From assembly GCA_964020085.1 (NCBI GenBank), contig OZ026603.1, forward strand, positions 6,069,046-6,133,045: a stretch of DNA of 64,000 bases, read 5' to 3'. Of this stretch, positions 1 to 10,641 are shown piece by piece. Below the pieces are notes generated by a model, which saw only the letters and a list, made by a program, of their open reading frames with translations, was not told where the DNA came from and made no database searches. Position numbers and translations under genes: made by a program. Source of the DNA: Micromussa lordhowensis. Its lineage: Eukaryota; Cnidaria; Anthozoa; Scleractinia; Lobophylliidae. How positions within the stretch are numbered: the stretch's first letter is position 1; the number at the start of each line of letters is the position of its first letter.

Positions 1-36
1 GCTAAGTTGGCACTTCAAGGAAATCGTAGTTAGAAC
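1..36 (+). repeat. partial satellite monomer at left edge
   Basis: These 36 bases match consensus positions 172-207, from the 'gctaggttggcactt' region to the 'tagaac' end. Position 6 carries a G-to-A change ('gctaagttgg'). The variable trinucleotide reads 'cgt'. The repeat therefore continues to the left of the window. Confidence 0.95.
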
Positions 37-2105
37 ATGATGGCATTGGCGCCAGGGTGTTTTTTCTGGCCTTCTTTTTGCAGTAGTTTCCCCTGGTCCC
101 AACTTTGCAGAATTTCAGAAAACGCGCGCTGGGGGTCCCCTTGGCAAATTTGATATAGCTCGGCTTCACGGGCACTTTAAGAGGCGCGGTTTGCAGCAAA
201 ATGTTCTGCTAGGTTGTCACTTTAAGGAAATCCTAGTTAGAACATGATGGCATTGGCGCCAGGGTGTTTTTTCTGGCCTTCTTTTTGCAGTAGTTTCCCC
301 TGGTCCCAACTTTGCAGAATTTCAGAAAACGCGCGCTGGGGGTCCCCTTGGCAAATTTGACATAGCTCGGCTTCACGGGAACTTTAAGAGGCGCGGTTTG
401 CAGCAAAATGTTCTGCTAGGTTGGCACTTTAAGGAAATCTTAGTTAAAACATGATGGCATTGGCGCCAGGGTGTTTTTTCTGGCCTTCTTTTTGCAGTAG
501 TTTCCCCTGGTCCCAACTTTGCAGAATTTCAGAAAACGCGCGCTGGGGGTCCCCTTGGCAAATTTGACATAGCTCGGCTTCACGGGAACTTTAAGAGGCG
601 CGGTTTGCAGCAAAATGTTCTGCTAGGTTGGCACTTTAAGGAAATTTTAGTTAGAACATGATGGCATTGGCGCCAGGGTGTTTTTTCTGGCCTTCTTTTT
701 GCAGTAGTTTCCCCTGGTCCCAACTTTGCAGAATTTCAGAAAACGCGCGCTGGGGGTCCCCTTGGAAAATTTGACATACCTCGGCTTCACGGGCACTTTA
801 AGAGGCGCGGTTTGCAGCAAAATGTTCTGCTAGGTTGCCACTTTAAGGAAATCCTAGTTAGAAGATGATGGCATTGGCGCCAGGGTGTTTTTTCTGGCCT
901 TCTTTTTGCAGTAGTTTCCCCTGGTCCCAACTTTGCAGAATTTCAGAAAACGCGCGCTGGGGGTCCCCTTGGCAAATTTGACATAGCTCGGCTTCACGGG
1001 CACTTTAAGAGGCGCGGTTTGCAGCAAAATGTTTTGCTAGGTTGGAACTTTAAAGAAATTCTAGTTAAAACATGATGGCATTGGCGCCAGGGTGTTTTTT
1101 TAGCCTTCTTTTTGCAGTAGTTTCCCCTGGTCCCAACTTTGCAGAATTTCAGAAAACGCGCGCTGGGGGTCCCCTTGGCAAATTTGACATAGCTCGGCTT
1201 CACGGGCACTTTAAGAGGCGCGGTTTGCAGCAAAATGTTCTGCTAGCTTGGCACTTCAAGGAAATTCTAGTTAGAACATGATGGCATTGGCGCCAGGGTG
1301 TTTTTTCTGGCCTTCTTTTTGCAGTGGTTTCCCCTGGTCCCAACTTTGCAGAATTTCAGAAAACGCGCGCTGGGGGTCCCCTTGGCAAATTTGACATAGC
1401 TCGGCTTCACGGGCACTTTAAGAGGCGCGGTTTGCAGCAAAATGTTCTGCTAGGTTGGCACTTCAAGGAAATCGTAGTTAGAACATGATGGCGTTGGCGC
1501 CAGGGTGTTTTTTCTGGCCTTCTTTTTGCAGTAGTTTCCCCTGGTCCCAACTTTGCAGAATTTCAGAAAACGCGCGCTGGGGGTCCCCTTGGCAAATTTG
1601 ACATAGCTCGGCTTCACGGGCACTTTAAGAGGCGCGGTTTGCAGCAAAATGTTCTGCTAGGTTGGCACTTCAAGGAAATCGTAGTTACAACATGATGGCA
1701 TTGGCGCCCGGGTGTTTTTTCTGGCCTTCTTTTTGCAGTAGTTTCCCCTGGTCCCAACTTTGCAGAATTTCAGAAAACGCGCGCTGGGGGTCCCCTTGGC
1801 AAATTTGACATAGCTCGGCTTTACGGGCACTTTAAGAGGCGCGGTTTGCAGCAAAATGTTCTGCTAGGTTGGCACTTCAAACAAATCTTAGTTAGAAGAT
1901 GATGGCATTGGCGCCAGGGTGTTTTTTCTGGCCTTCTTTTTGCAGTAGTTTCCCCTGGTCCCAACTTTGCAGAATTTCAGAAAACGCGCGCTGGGGGTCC
2001 CCTTGGCAAATTTGACATAGCTCGGCTTCACGGGCACTTTAAGAGGCGCGGTTTGCAGCAAAATGTTCTGCTGGGTTGGAACTTCAAGGAAATCCTAGTT
2101 AGAAC
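37..2105 (+). repeat. left satellite segment, ten monomers
   Basis: There are six monomers from 37 to 1,277 and four from 1,278 to 2,105. The copy at 1,072-1,277 is 206 bp because 'ttttttctggcc' has become a T7 run followed by 'agcc'. The variable trinucleotide differs from copy to copy (cct, ctt, ttt, tct, cgt). Three copies have 'gaagatg' or 'gtagttacaac' changes at the monomer junction. I see no clear multi-monomer period in this stretch. Confidence 0.9.
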
Positions 2106-2203
2106 ATGATGGCATTGGCGCCAGGGTGTTTTTTCTGGCCTTCTTTTTGCAGTAGTTAAAATGTTTTGCTAGGTTGGCACTTCAAGGAAATCCTAGTTAG
2201 AAC
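2106..2203 (+). repeat. 98-bp deleted satellite monomer
   Basis: The monomer runs normally to 'gcagtagtt' (ends 2,157) and then jumps to 'aaaatgttttgctagg'. This removes monomer positions 53-161, exactly 109 bp. I see no clear microhomology at the join, although TTTGCAG lies close to both breakpoints in the intact monomer. The event shifts the phase of everything downstream. It occurs only once in the window, so it has not been spread by HOR copying. Confidence 0.95.
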
Positions 2204-4275
2204 ATGATGGCATTGGCGCCCGGGTGTTTTTTCTGGCCTTCTTTTTGCAGTAGTTTCCCCTGGTCCCAACTTTGCAGAATTTCAGAAAACGCGCGCTGGG
2301 GGTCCCCTTGGCAAATTTGACATAGCTCGGCTTTACGGGCACTTTAAGAGGCGCGGTTTGCAGCAAAATGTTCTGCTAGGTTGGCACTTCAAGCAAATCT
2401 TAGTTAGAAGATGATGGCATTGGCGCCAGGGTGTTTTTTCTGGCCTTCTTTTTGCAGTAGTTTCCCCTGGTCCCAACTTTGCAGAATTTCAGAAAACGCG
2501 CGCTGGGGGTCCCCTTGGCAAATTTGACATACCTCGGCTTCACGGGCACTTTAAGAGGCGCGGTTTGCAGCAAAATGTTCTGCTAGGTTGGCACTTCAAG
2601 GAAATCCTAGTTAAAACATGATGGCATTGGCGCCAGGGTGTTTTTTCTGGCCTTCGTTTTGGAGTAGTTTCCCCTGGTCCCAACTTTGCAGAATTTCAGA
2701 AAACGCGCGCTGGGGGTCCCCTTGGCAAATTTGACATAGCTCGGCTTCACGGGCACTTTAAGAGGCGCGGTTTGCAGCAAAATGTTTTGCTAGGTTGGCA
2801 CTTTAAGGAAATCCTAGTTAGAACATGATGGCATTGGCGCCAGGGTGCTTTTTCTGGCCTTCTTTTTGCAGTAGTTTCCCCTGGTCCCAACTTTGCAGAA
2901 TTTCAGAAAACGCGCGCTGGGGGTCCCCATGGCAATTTTGACATAGCTCGGCTTCACGGGCACTTTAAGAGGCGCGGTTTGCAGCAAAATGTTCTGCTAA
3001 ATTGGCACTTCAAGGAAATCTAAGTTAGAACATGATGGCATTGGCGCCAGGGTGTTTTTTCTGGCCTTCTTTTTGCAGTAGTTTCCCCTGGTCCCAACTT
3101 TGCAGAATTTCAGAAAACGCGCGCTGGGGGTCCCCTTGGCAAATTTGATATAGCTCGGCTTCACGGGCACTTTAAGAAGCGCGGTTTGATGCAAAATGTT
3201 CTGCTAGGTTTACGCTTTAAGGAAATCCTAGTTAAAATATGATGGCATTGGCGCCAGGGTGTTTTCTCTCGCCTTCTTTTTGCACTAGTTTCCCCTGGTC
3301 CCAACTTTGGAGAATTTCAGAAAACGCGCGCTGGGGGTCCCCTTGGCAAATTTGATATAGCTCGGCTTCACGGGCACTTTAAGAGGCGCGGTTTGCACTA
3401 AAATGTTGTGCTAGGTTGGCACTTCAAGGAAATCCTAGTTAAAACATGATGGCATTGGCGCCACGGTGTTTTTTTCTGGCCTTCCTTTTGCAGTAGTTTC
3501 CCCTGGTCCCAACTTTGCAGAATTTCAGAAAACGCGCGCTGGGGGTCTCCTTGGCAAATTTGACATAGCTCGGCTTCACGGGCACTTTAAGAAGCGCGAT
3601 TTGCAGCAAAATGTTCTGCTAGGCTGGCACTTCAAGGAAATCCTAGTTAGAACATGATGGCATTAACGCCAGGGTGTTTTTTCTGGTCTTCTTTTTGCAC
3701 TAGTTTCCCCTGGTCCCAACTTTGGAGAATTTCAGAAAACGCGCGCTGGGGGTCCCCTTGGCAAATTTGACATAGCTCGGCTTCACGGGCACTTTAAGAG
3801 GCGCGGTTTGCAGCAAAATGTTCTGCTAGGTTGGCACTTCAAGGAAATTCTAGTTAGAACATGATGGCATTGGCGCCAGGGTGTTTTTTTCTGGCCTTCC
3901 TTTTGCAGTAGTTTCCCCTGGTCCCAACTTTGCAGAATTTCAGAAAACGCGCGCTGGGGGTCTCCTTGGCAAATTTGACATAGCTCGGCTTCACGGGCAC
4001 TTTAAGAAGCGCGATTTGCAGCAAAATGTTCTGCTAGGTTGGCACTTCAAGGAAATTCTAGTTACAACATGATGGCATTGGCGCCAGGGTGTTTTTTCTG
4101 GCCTTCATTTTGCAGTAGTTTCCCCTGGTCCCAACTTTGCAGAATTTCAGAAAACGCGCGCTGGGGGTCCCCTTGGCAAATTTGACATAGCTCGGCTTCA
4201 CGGGCACTTTAAGAGGCGCGGTTTGCAGCAAAATGTTTTGCTAGGTTGGCACTTCAAGGAAATCCTAGTTAGAAC
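2204..4275 (+). repeat. satellite segment with two 208-bp monomers
   Basis: Ten monomers. Those starting at 3,446 and 3,861 are 208 bp because the T6 tract has grown to T7 ('gtgtttttttctggcc'). They also share 'ccttccttttgcag', 'gggggtctccttgg' and 'gaagcgcgatttgc', so one is a copy of the other two monomers away. Copies near 3,032-3,445 are unusually divergent ('ggtttacgctttaag', 'gtttgatgcaaaatg', 'gcactagttt', 'actttggag'). This looks like an older, less homogenised part of the array. Confidence 0.85.
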
Positions 4276-6880
4276 ATGATGGCATTGGCGCCAGGGTGTT
4301 TTTTCTGGCCTTCTTTTTGCAGTAGTTTCCCCTGGTCCCAACTTTGCAGAATTTCAGAAAACGCGCGCTGGGGGTCCCCTTGGCAAATTTGACATAGCTC
4401 GGCTTCACGGGCACTTTAAGAGCCGCGGTTTGCAGCAAAATGTTCTGCTAGGTTGGCACTTTTAGGAAATCGTAGTTAGAACATGATGGCATTGGCGCCA
4501 GGGTGTTTTTTCTGGCCTTCTTTTTGCAGTAGTTTCCCCTGGTCCCAACTTTGCAGAATTTCAGAAAACGCGCGCTGGGGGTCCCCTTGGCAAATTTGAC
4601 ATAGCTCGGCTTCACGGGCACTTTAAGAGCCGCGGTTTGCAACAAAATGTTCTGCTAGGTTGGCACTTTTAGGAAATCGTAGTTAGAACATGATGGCATT
4701 GGCGCCAGGGTGTTTTTTTTGGCCTTCTTTTTGCAGTAGTTTCCCCTGGTCCCAACTTTGCAGAATTTTAGAAAACGCGCGCTGGGGGTCCCCTTGGCAA
4801 ATTTGACATAGCTCGGCTTCACGGGCACTTTAAGAGGCGCGGTTTGCAGCAAAATGTTTTGCTAGGTTGGCACTTTAAGGAAATCCTAGTTAGAACATGA
4901 TGGCATTGGCGCCAGGGTGTTTTTTCTGGCCTTCTTTTTGCAGTAGTTTCCCCTGGTCCCTACTTTGCAGAATTTCAGAAAACGCGCGCTGGGGGTCCCC
5001 TTGGCAAATTTGACATAGCTCGGCTTCACGGGCACTTTAAGAGGCGCGGTTTGCAGCAAAATGTTTTGCTAGGTTGGCACTTCAAGGAAATCCTAGTTCG
5101 AACATGATGGCATTGGCGCCAGGGTGTTTTTTCTGGCCTTCTTTTTGCAGTAGTTTCCCCTGGTCCCAACTTTGCAGAATTTCAGAAAACGCGCGCTGGG
5201 GGACCCCTTGGCAAATTTGACATAGCTCGGCTTCACGGGCACTTTAAGAGGCGCGGTTTGAAGCAAAATGTTTTGCTAGGTTGGCACTTCAAGGAAATCC
5301 TAGTTAGAACATGATGGCATTGGCGCCAGGGTGTTTTTTCTGGCCTTCTTTTTGCAGTAGTTTCCCCTGGTCCCAACTTTGCAGAATTTCAGAAAACGCG
5401 CGCTGGGGGTCCCCTTGGCAAATTTGACATAGCTCGGCTTGTCGGGCACTTTAAGAGGCGCGGTTTGCAGCAAAATGTTCTGCTCGGTTGGCACTTCAAG
5501 GAAATTGTAATTAGAACATGATGGCATTGGCGCCGGGGTTTTTTTTCTGGCCTTTCTTTTGCAGTAGTTTCCCCTGGTCCCAACTTTGCAGAATTTCAGA
5601 AAACGCGCGCTGGGGGTCCCCTTGGCAAATTTGACATTTGGCGCCATTTGGCGCCAGGGTGTTTTCTCTGGCCTTCTTTTTGCAGTAGTTCCCCGTGGTC
5701 CCAACTTTGCAGAATTTCAGAAAACGCGCGCTGGCGGTCCCCTTGGCAAATTTGACATAGCTCGGCTTCACGGGCACTTTAAGAGGCGCGGTTTGCAGCA
5801 AAATGTTCTGCTAGGTTGGCACTTCAAGGAAATCCTTGTTAGAACATGATGGCATTGGCGCCAGGGTGTTTTTTCTGGCCTTCTTTTTGCAGTAGTTACC
5901 CCTGGTCCCAACTTTGCAGAATTTCAGAAAACGCGCGCTGGGGGTCCCCTTGGCAAATTTGACATAGCTCGGCTTCACGGGCACTTTAAGAGGCGCGGTT
6001 TGCAGCAAAATGTTTTGCTAGGTTGGCACTTTAAGGAAATCCTAGTTAGAACATGATGGCATTGGCGCCAGGGTGTTTTTTCTGGCCTTCTTTTTGCAGT
6101 AGTTTCCCCTGGTCCCTACTTTGCAGAATTTCAGAAAACGCGCGCTGGGGGTCCCCTTGGCAAATTTGACATAGCTCGGCTTCACGGGCACTTTAAGAGG
6201 CGCGGTTTGCAGCAAAATGTTTTGCTAGGTTGGCACTTCAAGGAAATCCTAGTTCGAACATGATGGCATTGGCGCCAGGGTGTTTTTTCTGGCCTTCTTT
6301 TTGCAGTAGTTTCCCCTGGTCCCAACTTTGCAGAATTTCAGAAAACGCGCGCTGGGGGACCCCTTGGCAAATTTGACATAGCTCGGCTTCACGGGCACTT
6401 TAAGAGGCGCGGTTTGAAGCAAAATGTTTTGCTAGGTTGGCACTTCAAGGAAATCCTAGTTAGAACATGATGGCATTGGCGCCAGGGTGTTTTTTCTGGC
6501 CTTCTTTTTGCAGTAGTTTCCCCTGGTCCCAACTTTGCAGAATTTCAGAAAACGCGCGCTGGGGGTCCCCTTGGCAAATTTGACATAGCTCGGCTTGTCG
6601 GGCACTTTAAGAGGCGCGGTTTGCAGCAAAATGTTCCGCTCGGTTGGCACTTCAAGGAAATTGTAATTAGAACATGATGGCATTGGCGCCAGGGTGTTTT
6701 TTCTGGCCTTCTTTTTGCAGTAGTTTCCCCTGGTCCCAACTTTGCAGAATTTTAGAAAACGCGCGCTGGGGGTCCCCTTGGCAAATTTGACATAGCTCGG
6801 CTTCACGGGCACTTTAAGAGGCGCGGTTTGCAGCAAAATGTTTTGCTAGGTTGGCACTTTAAGGAAATCCTAGTTAGAAC
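4276..6880 (+). repeat. 2,605-bp higher-order repeat, copy 1
   Basis: Thirteen monomers, one of them shortened by 86 bp, so 13 x 207 - 86 = 2,605. The diagnostic variants, in order, are 'agccgcggtttgc' with 'cttttaggaaatcg' (4,276 and 4,483), a T8 tract with 'gaattttag' (4,690), 'gtccctacttt' (4,961), 'gggaccccttgg' and 'gtttgaagc' (5,104 copy), 'cggcttgtcgggc' (5,311 copy), the 121-bp rearranged monomer (5,518), 'gttccccgtgg' with 'ctggcggtcc' (5,639) and 'gtagttacccc' (5,846). The same series returns 2,605 bp later. Inside the unit, 'gtccctacttt' and its followers recur after 1,156 bp (4,961 and 6,117), so the HOR is itself nested. Confidence 0.9.
5518..5638 (+). repeat. 121-bp rearranged monomer, copy 1
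   Basis: After 'aaatttgacat' (ends 5,637) the sequence continues with 'ttggcgccatttggcgcc' instead of the last third of the monomer. Relative to consensus, 96 bp are lost and 10 bp are added, a net change of -86. The result doubles the NarI/KasI palindrome (GGCGCC) at the monomer junction. The preceding T-rich tract is also altered ('ccggggttttttttctgg'). The same rearrangement is present at three later places, which shows that it was copied rather than recurrent. Confidence 0.95.
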
Positions 6881-9278
6881 ATGATGGCATTGGCGCCAGG
6901 GTGTTTTTTCTGGCCTTCTTTTTGCAGTAGTTTCCCCTGGTCCCAACTTTGCAGAATTTCAGAAAACGCGCGCTGGGGGTCCCCTTGGCAAATTTGACAT
7001 AGCTCGGCTTCACGGGCACTTTAAGAGCCGCGGTTTGCAGCAAAATGTTCTGCTAGGTTGGCACTTTTAGGAAATCGTAGTTAGAACATGATGGCATTGG
7101 CGCCAGGGTGTTTTTTCTGGCCTTCTTTTTGCAGTAGTTTCCCCTGGTCCCAACTTTGCAGAATTTCAGAAAACGCGCGCTGGGGGTCCCCTTGGCAAAT
7201 TTGACATAGCTCGGCTTCACGGGCACTTTAAGAGCCGCGGTTTGCAACAAAATGTTCTGCTAGGTTGGCACTTTTAGGAAATCGTAGTTAGAACATGATG
7301 GCATTGGCGCCAGGGTGTTTTTTTTGGCCTTCTTTTTGCAGTAGTTTCCCCTGGTCCCAACTTTGCAGAATTTTAGAAAACGCGCGCTGGGGGTCCCCTT
7401 GGCAAATTTGACATAGCTCGGCTTCACGGGCACTTTAAGAGGCGCGGTTTGCAGCAAAATGTTTTGCTAGGTTGGCACTTTAAGGAAATCCTAGTTAGAA
7501 CATGATGGCATTGGCGCCAGGGTGTTTTTTCTGGCCTTCTTTTTGCAGTAGTTTCCCCTGGTCCCTACTTTGCAGAATTTCAGAAAACGCGCGCTGGGGG
7601 TCCCCTTGGCAAATTTGACATAGCTCGGCTTCACGGGCACTTTAAGAGGCGCGGTTTGCAGCAAAATGTTTTGCTAGGTTGGCACTTCAAGGAAATCCTA
7701 GTTCGAACATGATGGCATTGGCGCCAGGGTGTTTTTTCTGGCCTTCTTTTTGCAGTAGTTTCCCCTGGTCCCAACTTTGCAGAATTTCAGAAAACGCGCG
7801 CTGGGGGACCCCTTGGCAAATTTGACATAGCTCGGCTTCACGGGCACTTTAAGAGGCGCGGTTTGAAGCAAAATGTTTTGCTAGGTTGGCACTTCAAGGA
7901 AATCCTAGTTAGAACATGATGGCATTGGCGCCAGGGTGTTTTTTCTGGCCTTCTTTTTGCAGTAGTTTCCCCTGGTCCCAACTTTGCAGAATTTCAGAAA
8001 ACGCGCGCTGGGGGTCCCCTTGGCAAATTTGACATAGCTCGGCTTGTCGGGCACTTTAAGAGGCGCGGTTTGCAGCAAAATGTTCTGCTCGGTTGGCACT
8101 TCAAGGAAATTGTAATTAGAACATGATGGCATTGGCGCCGGGGTTTTTTTTCTGGCCTTTCTTTTGCAGTAGTTTCCCCTGGTCCCAACTTTGCAGAATT
8201 TCAGAAAACGCGCGCTGGGGGTCCCCTTGGCAAATTTGACATTTGGCGCCATTTGGCGCCAGGGTGTTTTCTCTGGCCTTCTTTTTGCAGTAGTTCCCCG
8301 TGGTCCCAACTTTGCAGAATTTCAGAAAACGCGCGCTGGCGGTCCCCTTGGCAAATTTGACATAGCTCGGCTTCACGGGCACTTTAAGAGGCGCGGTTTG
8401 CAGCAAAATGTTCTGCTAGGTTGGCACTTCAAGGAAATCCTTGTTAGAACATGATGGCATTGGCGCCAGGGTGTTTTTTCTGGCCTTCTTTTTGCAGTAG
8501 TTACCCCTGGTCCCAACTTTGCAGAATTTCAGAAAACGCGCGCTGGGGGTCCCCTTGGCAAATTTGACATAGCTCGGCTTCACGGGCACTTTAAGAGGCG
8601 CGGTTTGCAGCAAAATGTTTTGCTAGGTTGGCACTTTAAGGAAATCCTAGTTAGAACATGATGGCATTGGCGCCAGGGTGTTTTTTCTGGCCTTCTTTTT
8701 GCAGTAGTTTCCCCTGGTCCCTACTTTGCAGAATTTCAGAAAACGCGCGCTGGGGGTCCCCTTGGCAAATTTGACATAGCTCGGCTTCACGGGCACTTTA
8801 AGAGGCGCGGTTTGCAGCAAAATGTTTTGCTAGGTTGGCACTTCAAGGAAATCCTAGTTCGAACATGATGGCATTGGCGCCAGGGTGTTTTTTCTGGCCT
8901 TCTTTTTGCAGTAGTTTCCCCTGGTCCCAACTTTGCAGAATTTCAGAAAACGCGCGCTGGGGGACCCCTTGGCAAATTTGACATAGCTCGGCTTCACGGG
9001 CACTTTAAGAGGCGCGGTTTGAAGCAAAATGTTTTGCTAGGTTGGCACTTCAAGGAAATCCTAGTTAGAACATGATGGCATTGGCGCCAGGGTGTTTTTT
9101 CTGGCCTTCTTTTTGCAGTAGTTTCCCCTGGTCCCAACTTTGCAGAATTTCAGAAAACGCGCGCTGGGGGTCCCCTTGGCAAATTTGACATAGCTCGGCT
9201 TGTCGGGCACTTTAAGAGGCGCGGTTTGCAGCAAAATGTTCCGCTCGGTTGGCACTTCAAGGAAATTGTAATTAGAAC
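6881..9278 (+). repeat. 2,605-bp higher-order repeat, copy 2
   Basis: This repeats the series from 4,276 with a constant offset of 2,605 bp. Examples are 'agccgcgg' monomers at 6,881 and 7,088, the T8 tract at 7,295, 'gtccctacttt' at 7,566 and the rearranged monomer at 8,123. Long stretches look identical to copy 1, including private variants, so the duplication is recent. From 8,658 a further 1,156-bp step repeats the 'cctacttt', 'gggacccc' and 'cttgtcggg' monomers. The right boundary is blurred because the 1,156-bp unit overlaps it. Confidence 0.88.
8123..8243 (+). repeat. 121-bp rearranged monomer, copy 2
   Basis: It has the same junction as at 5,518, with 'gacat' at 8,238-8,242 followed by the doubled 'ttggcgcc', exactly 2,605 bp downstream. 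The unusual 'ccggggttttttttctgg' tract is also retained, so this copy came from the 5,518 copy or its source by the 2.6-kb duplication. Confidence 0.95.
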
Positions 9279-10227
9279 ATGATGGCATTGGCGCCAGGGT
9301 GTTTTTTCTGGCCTTTCTTTTGCAGTAGTTTCCCCTGGTCCCAACTTTGCAGAATTTCAGAAAACGCGCGCTGGGGGTCCCCTTGGCAAATTTGACATTT
9401 GGCGCCATTTGGCGCCAGGGTGTTTTCTCTGGCCTTCTTTTTGCAGTAGTTCCCCGTGGTCCCAACTTTGCAGAATTTCAGAAAACGCGCGCTGGCGGTC
9501 CCCTTGGCAAATTTGACATAGCTCGGCTTCACGGGCACTTTAAGAGGCGCGGTTTGCAGCAAAATGTTCTGCTAGGTTGGCACTTCAAGGAAATCCTTGT
9601 TAGAACATGATGGCATTGGCGCCAGGGTGTTTTTTCTGGCCTTCTTTTTGCAGTAGTTACCCCTGGTCCCAACTTTGCAGAATTTCAGAAAACGCGCGCT
9701 GGGGGTCCCCTTGGCAAATTTGACATAGCTCGGCTTCACGGGCACTTTAAGAGGCGCGGTTTGCAGCAAAATGTTTTGCTAGGTTGGCGCTTTAAGGAAA
9801 TCCTAGTTAGAACATGATGGCATTGGCGCCAGGGTGTTTTTTCTGGCCTTCTTTTTGCAGTAGTTTCCCCTGGTCCCAACTTTGCAGAATTTCAGAAAAC
9901 GCGCGCTGGGGGTCCCCTTGGCAAATTTGACATAGCTCGGCTTCACGGGCACTTTAAGAGGCGCGGTTTGCAGCAAAATGTTCTGCTTGGTTGGCACTTG
10001 AAGGAAATCCTAGTTAAAACATGATGGCATTGGCGCCAGGGTGTTTTTTCTGGCCTTCTTTTTGCAGTAGTTCCCCCTGGTCCCAACTTTGCAGAATTTC
10101 AGAAAACGCGCGCTGGCGGTCCCCTTGGCAAATTTGACATAGCTCGGCTTCACGGGCACTTTAAGAGGCGCGGTTTGCAGCAAAATGTTCTGCTAGGTTG
10201 GCACTTCAAGGAAATTCTAGTTAGAAC
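9072..10227 (+). repeat. 1,570-bp spaced duplication, left copy
   Basis: The ordered variants 'cggcttgtcgggc' (9,072 copy), rearranged monomer (9,279), 'gttccccgtgg' (9,400), 'gtagttacccc' with 'ggttggcgctttaag' (9,607), 'cttggttggcacttgaagg' (9,814) and 'gttccccctgg' with 'ctggcggtcc' (10,021) return 1,570 bp downstream. Between the two copies lie two monomers with 'gtttctcctgg' and 'ggcgctaggg' (10,228 and 10,435). This matches unequal exchange over an 8-monomer register. Confidence 0.85.
9279..9399 (+). repeat. 121-bp rearranged monomer, copy 3
   Basis: It has the same junction ('gacat' at 9,394-9,398), 1,156 bp after copy 2. It carries the normal 'ccagggtgttttttctgg' but keeps 'ggcctttcttttgcag'. 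This copy therefore descends from a slightly different version than copies 1 and 2. Confidence 0.95.
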
Positions 10228-10641
10228 ATGATGGCATTGGCGCCAGGGTGTTTTTTCTGGCCTTCTTTTTGCAGTAGTTTCTCCTGGTCCCAACTTTGCA
10301 GAATTTCAGAAAACGCGCGCTGGGGGTCCCCTTGGCAAATTTGACATAGCTCGGCTTCACGGGCACTTTAAGAGGCGCGGTTTGCAGCAAAATGTTCTGC
10401 TAGGTTGGCACTTTAAGGAAATTTTAGTTAGACCATGATGGCATTGGCGCTAGGGTGTTTTTTCTGGCCTTCTTTTTGCAGTAGTTTCCCCTGGTCCCAA
10501 CTTTGCAGAATTTCAGAAAACGCGCGCTGGGGGTCCCCTTGGCAAATTTGACATAGCTCGGCTTCACGGGCACTTTAAGAGGCGCGGTTTGCAGCAAAAT
10601 GTTCTGCTAGGTTGGCACTTTAAGGAAATTTTAGTTAAAAC

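Noticed and set aside
5300..5801. 126-134 codon minus-strand frames near 5.3-11 kb as genes
   Set aside because: They arise where the TAG at 'cctagtt' is changed to 'tgtaatt' or where the 121-bp rearranged monomer joins two frames. They are copied together with the HOR and not otherwise preserved.
4276..9278. Pol III internal promoter (B-box) at 'tagttcgaacatgatgg'
   Set aside because: Only four monomers have the GTTCGAA core (through an A-to-C change). There is no A-box at suitable distance and no tRNA-like fold.
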